From contig CM052360.1 in NCBI GenBank assembly GCA_028551475.1, positions 17,658,501-17,722,500 on the forward strand: DNA of 64,000 bases. Direction: 5' to 3'. Under the pieces are notes generated by a model. That model ran no database searches. It saw only the letters and a program-made list of their open reading frames with translations, and was not told the origin of the DNA. The DNA is from Casuarina equisetifolia. Lineage: Eukaryota > Streptophyta > Magnoliopsida > Fagales > Casuarinaceae. This document shows positions 45,657 through 57,593 of this stretch, piece by piece. Each line of letters begins with the position of its first letter. The stretch's first letter is position 1. The translations under genes and the position numbers were made by a program.

Positions 45657-46757
45657 CTAGACTGGGTCCAGGCCCATGGGCTTGGTAGTGACATGATTGG
45701 TGGCCCCTAAATCAAGGAACCAATTTGCCAACGAATGGGCCGAGGCAGCAATGGGGTATTGGGCTTTTATGAGAGATTGGGTTGATTTAGTCTCTAAATA
45801 AGGGCTCGTGACTTCAAAGCAGACTAGCTGGTTAGCTTGGGGGGAGCGGCCTAAGATGGAGTTGGACTGCCTGTAGCGGGCCTGGCAGGTGGTGGCCCAG
45901 TGGCCGGTGCATTGGCAGATCTGACAACTAAGAGCCCGACGTCGATTGTCGGCCTCAACAAGGAACTGGCCACCAATAGGAGGGGGGAAGGATTGGTTGT
46001 CGGCTTGAGGATTTTGACGAGGGGTGATGGAGTGGGTTGGGAGACTGCCACCACTACAAGGGGCAGAGTCACAGTTGCTCGAGAATGCCACCGCCAGAGC
46101 TTGGTTTTGCTTCACTAATTCCAGCTAGGCTTCCTAGTTGAGGAAAAGACCATAAAGGTCTTCATGAGTTAGCCCTTGGGTGCGGGTGTGGACAGAAATC
46201 GCTGTGGCTAGGGGAGCGTACGGTTTCCCAAGGCCTTGGAAGAGGTGGGTAAGATACTCGTTGATGGAGATTATCTCACCCACGTTGCTCAGTTCCTCCA
46301 TGAAAACATTGATTTTGTGGAGGAATTCAGACACCGTATGGTGTCTTTTGGTGACCGCCTGGAGCTGAAGACGAAGGTTGGACGCACGAGTAGAACTCTG
46401 GGCAGCAAATTCAGCGACTAGGGCACACCAAACCTCAGCAGAGGTGTTTTGCTGTGTCAATTGGTTGACGATGGCATTAGAGTAAGTATTCAGGAAGAGG
46501 CCAAGAGTAGTTTGGTCCCGTTTCAGCCATTCTTGGTAGTCGAGATTGGGGACCCGAGTGGTTTCTCTGTTGGGATCTGGCACAACGAGGAATTTCGTCA
46601 GACTGGAAAAAGAGCCATCGATGATTGGGAGCAGTTCGGTGGCACACAGATACGGCACAATGTGGTCTTTCCAAACAATGTAGTTTGGACCCTTAAGACA
46701 AATAATGGTCGCCGAAATGGAGATATTGCTGGAAGTGGGGATGGGATTTTGGGCCAT
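45657..46757 (-). pseudogene. Copia gag, zinc knuckle and protease (broken)
   Basis: Gag starts with an ATG at 46757 (GPNYIVWKDHIVPYL, a UBN2-type gag). It is interrupted by two in-frame TAG codons three codons apart (46134-46136 and 46125-46127), then continues in the same frame from 46115. This second piece has the zinc knuckle CQICQCTGHWATTC and the protease site written WFLDLGATNHVT, with Leu where Ser is usual. The frame ends at a TAG at 45657. Confidence 0.9.
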
Positions 46758-46805
46758 TTGTGAGCAAAAAATATGGAGGATCGAATTTGGGCAGTGGCCT
46801 ATGGC

Positions 46806-46819
46806 TCGTTGATACCAAG
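46806..46819 (-). other. Primer binding site of copia element
   Basis: TGGTATCAACGAGC on the minus strand next to the 5' LTR, close to the initiator-methionine tRNA complement TGGTATCAGAGC. Confidence 0.8.
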
Positions 46820-46820
46820 T

Positions 46821-47335
46821 TAAATATTTCTCAAGAACATGAAGAACATCAAGAACCCTATAATAGTGAGTAAAGGGGATTTTTCCAATTCGATAATCAT
46901 TTACAAAAATTCAAGTCTAATTTATAGACCTATACAATGTATACACGAAAGGAAAAATAAATCTCTAAATAAATCAAGATTAATTATAAGATCGGATCGT
47001 CTATGAAACGAAGGTACGATCGGCTAGGTTTTGGAATGGGTTTGAGATTGATACTGAATATCTTGATTGAGGATGCCAATTCTTTCCTTGATGATGTTGA
47101 TTACCAAAAGGTTTGGAAGCTAGCCGATTATGAAAGGATTTTTGGCAATGTGTTTCCGGCCAGGTGCGTGCGGTAGGTGGAGACTTCTTTGGGGACGAAA
47201 GCTGTGTGCTGAGTTTGCGATGCGCAGGGCTAACATGGCATTGTGGTGCCACGTGGTTTATGATCGTTGATGTGGCACCACGTGGAGCTGATGTGGCAAG
47301 GTGGACATGGACTACATGTTTTTGATCACTTAACG
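46821..47335 (-). repeat. 5' LTR of copia element
   Basis: 515 bp, homologous to 42245-42722 with indels. Both terminal dinucleotides are mutated compared with the 3' LTR (CG for TG at the start, TA for CA at the end). Confidence 0.85.
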
Positions 47336-48170
47336 GTAATGAAGCCACTAAAAGTTGGAAGACAAAAATAAAGGACATGTTGATGACATAGGAGGGCAGA
47401 ACAACCAACAACGGCCCTCGCTGAAATCAAGGATAAGCATACTGGTCCAACGTCTTAACCACTAGCTTTTTGACAACAAAGGAAGGCAGGTCGAGTCATA
47501 TATGTCAATGATTTGTTGGAAAGAATTGGTAAGTGGGGGTTTTTCTGTCGTTTGCTAATTGATATCTATGTGTTATACTAGAGATATGTTCACATCAAGC
47601 AGGAACATAATGGAAAGGAGAGCTACTCCATTTGTAGCTAGCCCACCTACCTGACTAAGAAAATTGCCCAGGTAAGTATGACCAAGCAATATTATACCAT
47701 TTCTTTGAAGCAAGCCCTTATATGCATAAATCCTATTTGTCAAGTTTGAGTTGGTAGATAAATGATTAGCAACAAGAAACATGCACATAAAATTATAAAA
47801 ATATGATAATTTATGATTTTGACAATAATTTTATACTTCTAAAGATTCATAATTTACTTTGGTAGTAAAAATATGGGATTTATAGCTTTTCTTGTCTTAG
47901 AAAACCTAGGTCTATTAAGCTTCATATGCATAATTCTTTTTTTTTTTTTGTTCAAAAATTCTCATTGTTCAAATCACAAATAATTGTGCCATTCCTAATA
48001 AATTGAACTCCACAATGAACATGTTTCGTATATAAATGACTTGTGTTAAAAATTATGTTCTCTCTTTCCTCTCTTTATTTTATTTCATGCTTGGAGAACT
48101 CTCCCTCTCTTCCTTGTCCTTGCCTCATTCCTTGAGTTGTTCGCCTTCTACTATCTAAAGCAAGGGCTAA
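47336..48170. repeat. Segmental duplication, copy 3, right part
   Basis: Starts with the right GTAAT duplicate (47336-47340) and resumes the match to copy 1 (22055-22870) and copy 2. It carries the TGACTC version of the auxin site at 47493-47498 and ends near GCAAGGGCTAA, where DC1 sequence begins. Confidence 0.88.
48029..48036 (+). promoter_or_regulatory. TATA-like box upstream of DC1 frame
   Basis: TATATAAA 136 bp before the DC1 frame. The matching places in copies 1 and 2 read GTACAAGAGTG and GTACACATATG and lack it. Confidence 0.4.
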
Positions 48171-48171
48171 G

Positions 48172-49032
48172 TTGAATGTTTTCAGTCATTCAAAACACGC
48201 CTTGATTCTTATTCATGAAGAGCCCATTCCTACCAAACGCTGTGAGGCGTGTTTACAGGTTATAATTTTCAATCCATTTTATGGTTGTATGCTATGTAAT
48301 TTCTTTTTACATAGCAGATGCTCAAAATTACCTAGGACACTACATCGAGGGCAATTTCACGATCATCCACTCACCCTCCATTCACAGCAACCATTCACAG
48401 ATAGCTTGTTTTATTGTCGTTGTTGCCGCCGTTATCGCCACGGCTTCCTTTTCAAATGTGACGAATGTCTTTATGAGTTTGATATGCAATGTTGTCTAAT
48501 TTCCGAAACTGTTCAACATCACCTTCATGAACATACTCTCTTCCTTGCTATGGTTGAATGGAGAAATTGCAATTGTTGTGGTGAAAAAGGTAATAAAGGG
48601 TTTGAGTGCATTGAATGCGACTTCAACTTATGTCTTAGATGTACCACTCTTCCACCTCTTGGTAAGCATCGATATGATAAACATCTATTGAAGCTCCATG
48701 TTCCATGTGGTAATGATTTTGAAGAAAATTATTGTTTGATTTGTAAAAAGGAAAGAGATCCAAGAGACTTTTTTTATTATTGTACTGAATGTGACTGTGT
48801 TGTTGGAAAGCATCCATTTGTTAAATTGGGAAGAAGTTTTACGAACGAGGAATATCATGAACACCCTCTCGTTATTGTTGAAGCGGCAGAACACTTCCCT
48901 CCATGTGAAAGCTGTGGTAAGTACTTTGTTACTGACCGGCGCTTGAAGCTTGATGATGCTGATGACGTGGCCTTCAAATGTATGCAGTGCGAGTTCATTA
49001 GGCATTTTTATTGTGGGTTTGGCTGGCTGTAA
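48172..49032 (+). CDS. DC1-domain (Cys/His-rich C1-like) protein, 5' truncated
   Basis: 286-codon open frame with five DC1 units. Unit 1 has C24, C27, C39, C42, H47, C50. Unit 2 runs from HDHPLTLH to FDMQCC (63-108). Unit 3 starts HEHTLFL and has CNCCGEKG ... CIECDFNLCLRC. Unit 4 is HLLKLHV with CLICKKERD ... CTECDC, ending HPF where Cys is expected. Unit 5 is HEHPLVI with CESCGKYF ... CMQCEF. DC1 proteins are a plant-specific zinc-binding family with mostly unknown roles, some linked to stress and cell death. There is no ATG at the front: the open frame begins with TTG, and the first in-frame ATG is codon 40, inside unit 1. Similarity to the duplicated block ends right before it, so the 5' end was probably lost at the junction. 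TTTTCAG at 48178-48184 could serve as a splice acceptor. Confidence 0.75.
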   Translation: MNVFSHSKHALILIHEEPIPTKRCEACLQVIIFNPFYGCMLCNFFLHSRCSKLPRTLHRGQFHDHPLTLHSQQPFTDSLFYCRCCRRYRHGFLFKCDECLYEFDMQCCLISETVQHHLHEHTLFLAMVEWRNCNCCGEKGNKGFECIECDFNLCLRCTTLPPLGKHRYDKHLLKLHVPCGNDFEENYCLICKKERDPRDFFYYCTECDCVVGKHPFVKLGRSFTNEEYHEHPLVIVEAAEHFPPCESCGKYFVTDRRLKLDDADDVAFKCMQCEFIRHFYCGFGWL

Positions 49033-50640
49033 TGGTGCACTAACCTTGTTGTTTATAGTCTTTTTTAAGAGCATTGATTAAGACTTAGGACTGAAACTTT
49101 TTGCTTATATGTGTAGTGTTCGAATTTCTTCTAATGTATCCGATCTGGTGGTAATTATGAAACTTTTGCATCACCCCTCTCCTGCATTTCTGGTAATGCT
49201 ATTAGCTGTTTTGACCTGACAAATAAGACAGCTTGTACTTTATTCTCATGATTTCTGTGGGATCTTAGATTACAATGAACAGTGCTTTTATTCTCTTTGG
49301 CTAGTGAGGAAATATGCGATTTTCATTTGTTAGCTTCCCTAACAACATCCAGTGAGCTCAAAATCCTGCATGTTCTGAATCACCCTTATCTCGGCCCCTA
49401 AACGATTCTAGATCAAGTAAGGACAACATTGTGTAAAGAGAATGAGCGAAGTAACGTATAGAAATAGGCAGGATCGTAATTTTGTTCTGCTTTCATGATT
49501 GTTTCTATACAAAGAGTAGGAATTGTGGAGAAGATTTCGGGGCATATAAATTTCAATCCCCCATTGGCGTTTCCCCAAATTTCTCATCTGTTACCGGAGA
49601 ATCACCATGGGAGTTTTTCCCGTATCTCGTTTTGAAGCTGTGGGGTCATTTCTCCCATTTCTTCGGATTCTTCAGTTACTGTCGTTGAGGAAGGTATGAA
49701 GGAGGAGGAAGACGAAGATGGCGGAAATGGATCAGAAATATCGGGTTGACCACGTATTTCTGGGCATCTGATCCGGCTTGTGTGGGCTTGGCTTCTTTGG
49801 GCCGGTCTGAGTATTACTGATCCGGATTTGATCCAATTTGTGTGGGGCTTTTGTATTTGGGCCTTAGAAGTAGAAAATATTGGCTCGGTGTCACATCTAG
49901 CCATTTAGAATCAATATCTGCATTTGGTTGTTCATCTTTAACGTATTTCGTCAAATTTTGCTGCTTTCATTTGTGATAGGAGATGTAATAAAAGGGAAAA
50001 AAAGAAAAGAAAAGAAAGCATTGATTGAGATGATCCTATTTAATATTATTGATTCTATTATGATAATTAAAATATATGAAGCTATCACTATATGCATAAC
50101 CTAAGCTAAAGCAATCATTATAGTAACGATTTATATAATAAATACACATGAAATATTTATTTGAGATACAAGAAATATAAAAAGAATATTTCTATGTGAC
50201 TATGAAGGAAAACCTAGTAAAATAAGTAAATTAGTACTAACTTGGATAATGCATCATAAACCCAAAACATATCCTAATGCCAAATTACGAGTTGTTAGAT
50301 CTTCTAATACTGCAATAACTTATATTTGGTCTTTATTTGTATTAATTTTTTTTTTATCTTTGGGATTTTACAAGTAATTGATTATTTAAAAAGGTTTAAA
50401 CCTGTCTTCTTGTTTTAACCAAAGATTTAGCTTCTTTTTTTTAAAAAAATATTTTTTAATTCCAATAGAGATGGAGGCCAAATTTTTCATTTTTAGTTCA
50501 TACATGATCTCAAGTAATCTCATGTGAATGTTATATTAAAAGCTACAAAATACGTGAAGGAATGTCTATGGCTTAGAATACTACCATCTAGAGATTGCGA
50601 GATGCAAGAGATAGCCTACTGATACATCTAGTAATGTTGA
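49033..50640. other. No firm gene; possible short exon near 49607
   Basis: An ATG at 49607 opens a plus-strand frame of about 27 codons running into CGTTGAGGAAG followed by GTATGA, which would suit a splice donor. The opposite strand is open for 100 codons (49602-49904), rich in Ser and Pro. Neither has a recognised domain. The rest is AT-rich. Confidence 0.35.
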
Positions 50641-50739
50641 ATATGCTCTGAATCCAGTCAAATCAGATCCACATACTATTATCTTAGCAAAAGTAACACT
50701 CGGAAAACAAACTCGCTTAGTTTAGTGTTTGTATGTACT

Positions 50740-51180
50740 TTCAGGGCACAACAAGGACAGGATCCCAAAGGATTTGTCTTTTCAAGAGAGCAAACGGTGG
50801 AGAAAGTAAAGGCTTGAGTTGATAATGATAGTAGGTATGAAAGGAATTTATAGATGAAAGTGGAAGGTGGGAAAGTCCTCGGAAATTTGATGCGTATAGT
50901 CAAAAGGCATTTTTTGGAATGAGATAAGTAGGACATATCTCATAAGCTTATCTCATGGTTCTTTCTGCCAACTAATCATCAAAGATGGGAACTTAATTTT
51001 TTTTCCTTTTTCATGTTTACTTATTGGATAAGCATTATGTCCTATACCTTTCGAGATAATCCAATAAAGAACCAGCCAAGGATCGGGAAGAAAAGCTGGA
51101 TGTTCATCTCAATAGGAGGGGAAAACGACCCTTGGACTAAGGACAGGCTTCAGACATGCAGTAAAGTCTATGTTGTCAGA
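50740..51180 (-). pseudogene. Orphan SAUR-type promoter relic 1
   Basis: Sequence such as the AAAGTCCTCGGAAATTTG, AAGTAGGACATATCTCATAA and CCAACTAATCATCAAAGATG stretches resembles 56600-56740 and 59290-59350, which lie in the S12/S13 region. A TTTATAAA-like box sits near 50845. No SAUR coding part is left. Confidence 0.4.
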
Positions 51181-51199
51181 TGGAAAGACAACAAGTAAG

Positions 51200-53920
51200 C
51201 GTCGGAGGAAATCATAGGCCTAATCAGAGAAGGTAGGCAAAATATAAGAAGCTTGCCGAAGGACTTCAAGGAGGAATCACGAAAGCACTGAGTGTGCTGG
51301 ACAACGCAAGTGGATGCTGTAATCCAACAAGATAGGCATTCAGTTCAAAGATAAACACCTTTTTTTTCTGATGTGTCTTTGACTCTTGTTTCTCATCCCA
51401 CACACAATATGTCGGAAGCAAGCTATTCATTGCCTTTCACGATCGTATAATTCGGAAATGATGTCAAAGTCAAGATTCATCTCTTAATTCTAGTCCTTGC
51501 TTAGTTCCAGAAAACTGTATGATACATAGAAGTTGAGACTTGTATTTAGTGCCTTTTCAAACTCCATCTAATGAAACAAAACCAATATTTGAGTTTCAAT
51601 CTCGCTGAAAAATGAGAGGACTTGGGAAGGGGAAAGTGGAGAGACTGAAAACTCAGAAAAAAGAAGGGTTTATTTCATTTGATTAGTTCAACCACAAGCT
51701 AAATACGCTAGCCAAATTATGGACACATTTTGTGCATCTCTATAAGCTTTTTCCGTTGGCCTTGCGTGGTTTTCCCACAGTGTAATGTAATATTGTCAAA
51801 TTTAAGTGACCGACGGAGCTTTGTGGGTACCCACGTTTTATCTAAGCGGTATAGATAGGTTTAAAAATGGGAGAGAGTAAATTTTCTCCGAAGGATAGAA
51901 ACTGAGAAACGAGGAAAACACGATTTTCAACAAACCTTCCACCACTCTAATTTTCTATTTCTGACAAAATTTCTAACACCTTCCATTCATCATCGTACGT
52001 TCTTTTGTGGTAATTAATGAAGTCTGATTAGATTCCACTTCGCACCCAGAATGTCGAAATCAGCTTTGTACCATAATGTTGCTGATAATGTGATACAATA
52101 GCTTTCTTATTACATTAGGCTATTTTTTTTCGATAAGTACCCTAGGCTAAATTATTGCATCTATACGAAGAGTAACCCTATTTTTATACTCAAGGAAGTT
52201 GTTCAGTTTTACATAATCCATACATAAGGAGGGACACCATGTCTCCAGGTGGCATATTCATAATCTACAAAAACTAATACTCTCATTAATCCTTGGCACA
52301 GTTAGTAGAAATCATATTACAAAGACCTAGTTAAACAACTAGTCGAACTTATAATTAAAGCTCTCCATAATCACTTAAAAAAAATGAGTGTCATTTGATG
52401 ATTTAAGAAACTAACGTAAATACCACATATATCAAAACTATATTCAAAAAGAACATTTGAGTTAAAATTATATTTTTCTAGAATTATTTACAACACTTCA
52501 ACTCACTTAGTAAGAATCCAATGCAAGACATAATATCCAGTCCATACTTTGAAACCACTCTTAAATATGAGATTAACCTTTTTAAATGTCACATTTATTA
52601 CTATTGCACTAACCCTATTTTGCAAATACAAGCTTGACGCCCTTTTTTTGATCAAAAGACACATTAGCATTTTCATAATCTGTATAAAAGATGTTGTCCT
52701 TAGCATATTCACAAACGATGCGGTCAATGACTGACCTACACAAATTTTGAAACGAAGCTTAAGTATTCTAATTCCTACATATAGTTGATGGATGATAAGC
52801 TCAAAGTGCATGTATAAATAAACAAAGCAATCACCTAAAATATAATAACTATGGAGAAATCTATCCTTTAGATCAAATAAAATCAAATGTCTAGACTTCA
52901 ACTCAATCAAATGAAGAGCAATGCATACATTTGTAATGTTGTGTGAAAGGTGCAAAATTTCATCATAACATTGGGATACTCCATTGAAGAGCCTCCTACG
53001 AAGTATCTAAGAGTACCTTTGTCATAAAAAAATAAAAATAAATAAAAATTGAAAAGAACTGTTATTGAAGAAGGTACTTGCAAAAATATTGCACTAAACT
53101 AGCAAATTTTGTCCTATGTGAGAAGAGTTTAGCTCACAAAGAAAATTTTGTTCTTAATGCACACATAATAGTATCCATGTTCATCATTCCGAGTAAAAAT
53201 CAATGTAAATGGCTAAATGATGAGAAGATTCCTATGATCAAGCCCAAAATTGAAAATGCATAGCAATAAATTTGCTTAAAATTAGGTATGTGCATGTAAA
53301 GTTGAACGAGAGCTAGGTATTTGGAAGGTCAAGGATTCTATAATACAAGGTCAAGGAAATAACACTTGAATATATCGAAAACTTTTTAAGACTAGGTCTT
53401 TAGTTAAAACTAAATTGAGTAGATAATAGGAAATGTAAAATCAATTTCTCTTTGGGATGACTATTCGCTACTTGAAAAACATATTGCTAGTAAGATTAAA
53501 GAGCAAACATCCTTGTTTCTAGAATCCTTAAAGATGTCAAAGTTTCAATAATAGTAAATAATCAAGAGCAAAACTTACCAATCAATAGGAAGTGTTCATG
53601 GCCAATACTCATAATTAACATCAACTATATGCCAAATCCTAATAATATGAGAAAAGACAAACTTATATGGAAAGTTCTCAATCAACTCAATATGAAATGC
53701 TCTTATTTTTCAGGGTCCAAGAGTCAGTTGGCAAGGAATTTTGTGGTTTAAGTATGCAATTTGATTTTGACAATCCAAAATTAATTGGTCACAAAAGATA
53801 AATCACCTCTTTAAAATTTTTAAAGATAACAATTGTTCTTTGTAAAAATTTAAGATCACCTTCTTTTCTTTTTCCTTTTTTTTTTGAATGTTTATATTCA
53901 ATTGCATTTTGGGCCCAACT
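51200..53920. other. No gene seen
   Basis: AT-rich. A 150-codon minus-strand frame at 52503-52955 has no recognisable domain and compositional features of chance AT-rich frames. It is not called. Confidence 0.45.
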
Positions 53921-53922
53921 AG

Positions 53923-54124
53923 AGATTGTACTTAATATAACAACACTCTACCTATCATGGCATTCAAGGATCAATTAGCACCATCACTATACAAAAAGGG
54001 AAAACTTTAAGGCATGTCAACAAAAGATTGTACTTAATATGACAACACTATACCTATCATGGCATTCAAGGATCAATTAGCTCCATCACCATACAAAAGA
54101 GGAAAATTTTAAAGCATGTATTTT
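53923..54124. repeat. 102-bp direct tandem duplication
   Basis: 53923-54024 is repeated at 54025-54124 with few changes. Both begin AGATTGTACTTAATAT and contain ATCATGGCATTCAAGGATCA. Confidence 0.92.
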
Positions 54125-54129
54125 AAATA

Positions 54130-56515
54130 TGTATATGCAACTTTTGTTTATATTATTTGGAGCAAGAAGAATAATAGCATTTTTTAAAATAATCTAAGAT
54201 ATGAGTATGTAACTTTTGAATGCTTCAAGAGGTCAATAGATTTATTTGTGTAAAATAAATTTTCAAAATAGCTAAAAAAAAATTTTATTCAACATGTTAG
54301 GAATATGTGTACTTTTTCATATTATTTTGATGATTGAAAAAGGTAAATTCTTTCAAAATAATTTTACATTTAGACATTGTGCCAAAAAGAAAACTAATAC
54401 AAGGCCTTATTATCAATGATATTTGCATTTTTTATTTATAATACTACAAGTCATGCATCTAACCCATACATAAAGAGTGTTGAATTTTAGATCTCACAGT
54501 TGAAATTCCTACTAATTTACTATTACACTAGCTAGTTAAGTGACAATAATATTTATTTTATAAAATAATATTATGAATGTCAAAGTATTAACATTTAGGA
54601 ATAAAATCTTGTTGGTCTAGAATTCCTTTTTTGGGCAAAATTTTGCTCATGTGACCTTATTTTATTTGGACCGAAAAGATATTTGTTTGCTAAAGTAATC
54701 TATTGCTAAAGTAAGTCATGTGCCCTGCACGTGACTGAGGTGAAAAGAGAGAACCAGCCTTCTCTTCTCACGATGGCCCATGAACCAGCCTCAGTCTTGC
54801 TCACAAAAACATGCTCACAAGTTCCGATCTCATGCTTAAGATATTATCGAGAGAATCACAGTTTGCTCTATTAATTTTACTGATAATTTGAGATTGTATT
54901 TTCGAGTTTGAATCAAAATTTTATCGTTAACGGGGTCACTATTCACATAGCTTCTTAAATATACTTGTTTGAGTTGGTTTGGGTACTAATTGAATGATTT
55001 TTCATTCTAAACCGAGCCTATAGATACTTGAATCTGTACCGTGCTATTTGTGATTTGGTTGCAAATATTTGAGAAATATATTTGTCGAAAACAACCCACG
55101 GGTTTGAAGAAATATTGTAGTTTTTATTGGTCTACTGGCCGGTGCACCTTGGTTAAAGACCATCATTGGTGTGCTAAAAAATTCTTATGATATGGTAGTC
55201 AAAGGTTGTGAGCAAAATTTTTTGTTGAATATCATTTATTATCATTTAAAGCTCACAGGTTTACTAGTTTGTTTGTTGCCATTGCATGGATTGTATGCAA
55301 AATACAATATCTCTCCATATATGTTGTGAGTTGGTTTGACATCATAGCTTTTAGCTTGAATCTTATATACTCGGTTAGCAAGATTGTATCTTTTATGTTT
55401 GTGTACCTTCTCATTCATCAAGCATATTTGATTAGTTGATTGTTGGCACAGCTGTACATTTTTTATTAAATCATCATTATTGTCTAATAATCAAGGGAGT
55501 AGCAATGCTTGAAGAAATTGTAAAATCTTATGTATTGATAGATAGCTAGACCAAATTGTATTTGATATATTTTAAATCTAATTTGGAAAAGGGATAAACA
55601 TGAACTCATATATTTGTAATATCAGTAGTGAGAAACTTGTTTTTTTTTTTCCCTTCTAAAGAGAAAAATTTATTTGAGCCTTGGTGTGATTGAAACTCAT
55701 TTGGATTAGGTCACATAGACTTACTATCACCAGATGCCTAATCATTGTAATATTAGATTCCATGGACTATAAGAAATCTAGGTTAGATGGTTCGTACTTT
55801 GTGGTGCGTACTTTGTAGTGCTTTGTGCAAATAGGATTTCTTTTAATTCCAATTGATTAAGAGAGGGTGAATATGTGAGTGAAACTATTCTTAAATAAAC
55901 TGTGTGCAACTATCTTTTCCCTCTTTGTCAGTTTTTATATTATGCAAATTTATTTCTTTTCATTTGATTGACATTGTAGTATTTTATTCACATGCAATTG
56001 CATTGCAAAAATTACATACACACGGTTTAGTTTTTAAAAGGACAATAAATAGACCACAACCTAATTCAACCTTCCTTCTTAGGTTGGCATCATACTTAAC
56101 ACAATATACTAGGAGACTCAAAGAAACTATTTTTTTATGTAATATAATGTAATGTTGTCAATAGTCTCATCATAGAAGTATGTTCCCCTATCCTAAGCAC
56201 ATTATACATGCACACACACATACATGCTGCAATATTTGTTGCTTGAGTTTTGGCCTATCTTAGAATACAAATTGAACAAGAAATTAACTTTTTTAATCAT
56301 TAAGACAATTTTTGGTAATTAAAATTAATAACATTCTGAAATAGATGTTTGATCTTCAACTAGCGAACAAACTAGGAATAAATGAATAGTTGAAATATGA
56401 GCATTAATGACTCTACTCCACAATTTCTTCAAGGGATTTTTTTTTCCAATTCATTATTTCTTTTCCTGCCAAAGAGCAGAAAACAAAAAAGAAAACCAAG
56501 ATAAGAAAAGAAAGA
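54130..56515. other. No gene seen
   Basis: AT-rich, no long frame, repeat pair or RNA gene recognised. Confidence 0.5.
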
Positions 56516-57291
56516 AGTTTCTGCAGCATGTTGTTGAGTCCTACCTCACTAAATTGCCAGAGTCACATGGCCATAGTTAGTGTGTATTTATAAATCAAAA
56601 TAGTAAGTGGAAATCCTCTGAAACTTGACTCCCGTGATCAAGAGGGTTTTTCCGGGATAAAATAAGTTGGACATTTCTCATGACGGCATCACATGGTTTT
56701 CTGTTCCAACAAATCACCAAAGGTTGGATTACAAAATTGTTTTTGTGCCCTACAACTTTCAAGAACAACCGGAGATTGAAGGTGAAAAGGTGGCTAGTCA
56801 TATTGGGATGAGAGAGCTGTAAGATGTGCTCACTCATCGGTGTTCACTTTAAGTGACAATCTGTGTCTAAATGAACTGAACTTCAATGTCTTCCGGATAT
56901 TACGCATTCCAGTAACGAAACCTATGACGTAGAAACTAAGAATTTAGTCTATTCATGGTCCATTAGCATTTCAGTGACGGATTACCAGCCTATTCAGACG
57001 TGGTTGGTGTGAATATAAAGCCATGGCAAAGCCACCGTTCAAGCTTGTATGACACGTCCATCAAATATCAGAAGCGATATATTAAACGAGAGACATTATA
57101 TTTATAAGATTTTAAGGAAAGTTCATTTAAATTTCATTGTTCACAATTGTAAGACTTTACAATGAGCATTGGAATAGTTTAAATCTCTAAAGTCAAAACT
57201 GAAGAGACAGCTTTCAGTCAATGTTATCGGACAGTTCATGTTTAAAGACCATGAGTTCCATGTCCTCGCTTGAGAGCGACTGCAAGTGAGG

Positions 57292-57513
57292 TCAATCATT
57301 GCGTAAAAATGCAGGATGATTATAGAGTTGAACAATGAAACTCCCCCTTTCTAGCTTCTTCATCTGAACAGCTTTGGCTTTCTCAAAGATTGTGACCTTG
57401 AGTCTTCCATGCTTATCGGAGAATATGCTTAATCCAAATGATCCTGGGCAAATGGACTCCCCGACTGAGCCAGGGCCCCCGCCCCTAGTTGTTTCTGTCA
57501 TGTTGAAAGACAT
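57292..57513 (-). other. Hypothetical 73-codon frame 3' of S12
   Basis: Open frame of unknown function, MSFNMTETTRGGGPGSVGES at the start and FIVQLYNHPAFLRND at the end. The matching stretch 3' of S13 (60217-60375) keeps nucleotide similarity but not the frame. I see no known domain. It could be a remnant of a former exon or chance. Confidence 0.25.
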
Positions 57514-57593
57514 TTCCTGCTCTGGCCCTTCTTCCCACTAAGAAGAAATGCACATCAGTCAACCAATGACAGCCAAATTCTGTGTGCCCTGCA

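Larger units (their letters stand above)
42218..47335 (-). mobile_element. Ty1/copia LTR retrotransposon, nearly complete but dead
   Basis: 5.1-kb minus-strand element with LTRs at 42245-42722 and 46821-47335, primer binding site, gag, zinc knuckle, protease, integrase, RT and RNase H in copia order, and a polypurine tract. It is inserted in copy 3 of the SAUR duplication with a 5-bp GTAAT duplication. 27 bp (42218-42244) between the left duplicate and the LTR are unexplained. Nonsense codons and frameshifts in every section show it is not autonomous. Confidence 0.94.

Noticed and set aside
49602-49904. 100-codon minus-strand frame rich in Ser, Pro and Glu
   Set aside because: Lies in a locally GC-richer stretch where long openings arise by chance. 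No homologue recognised, and the opposite strand also has a possible short exon.
50679-50936. 85-codon minus-strand frame near the SAUR-type promoter relic
   Set aside because: No SAUR motif is present in any frame. It overlaps the TATA-like box of the relic and has no recognised domain.
52503-52955. 150-codon minus-strand frame
   Set aside because: No domain, AT-rich hydrophobic composition, no support from neighbours. Long chance frames occur in such sequence.
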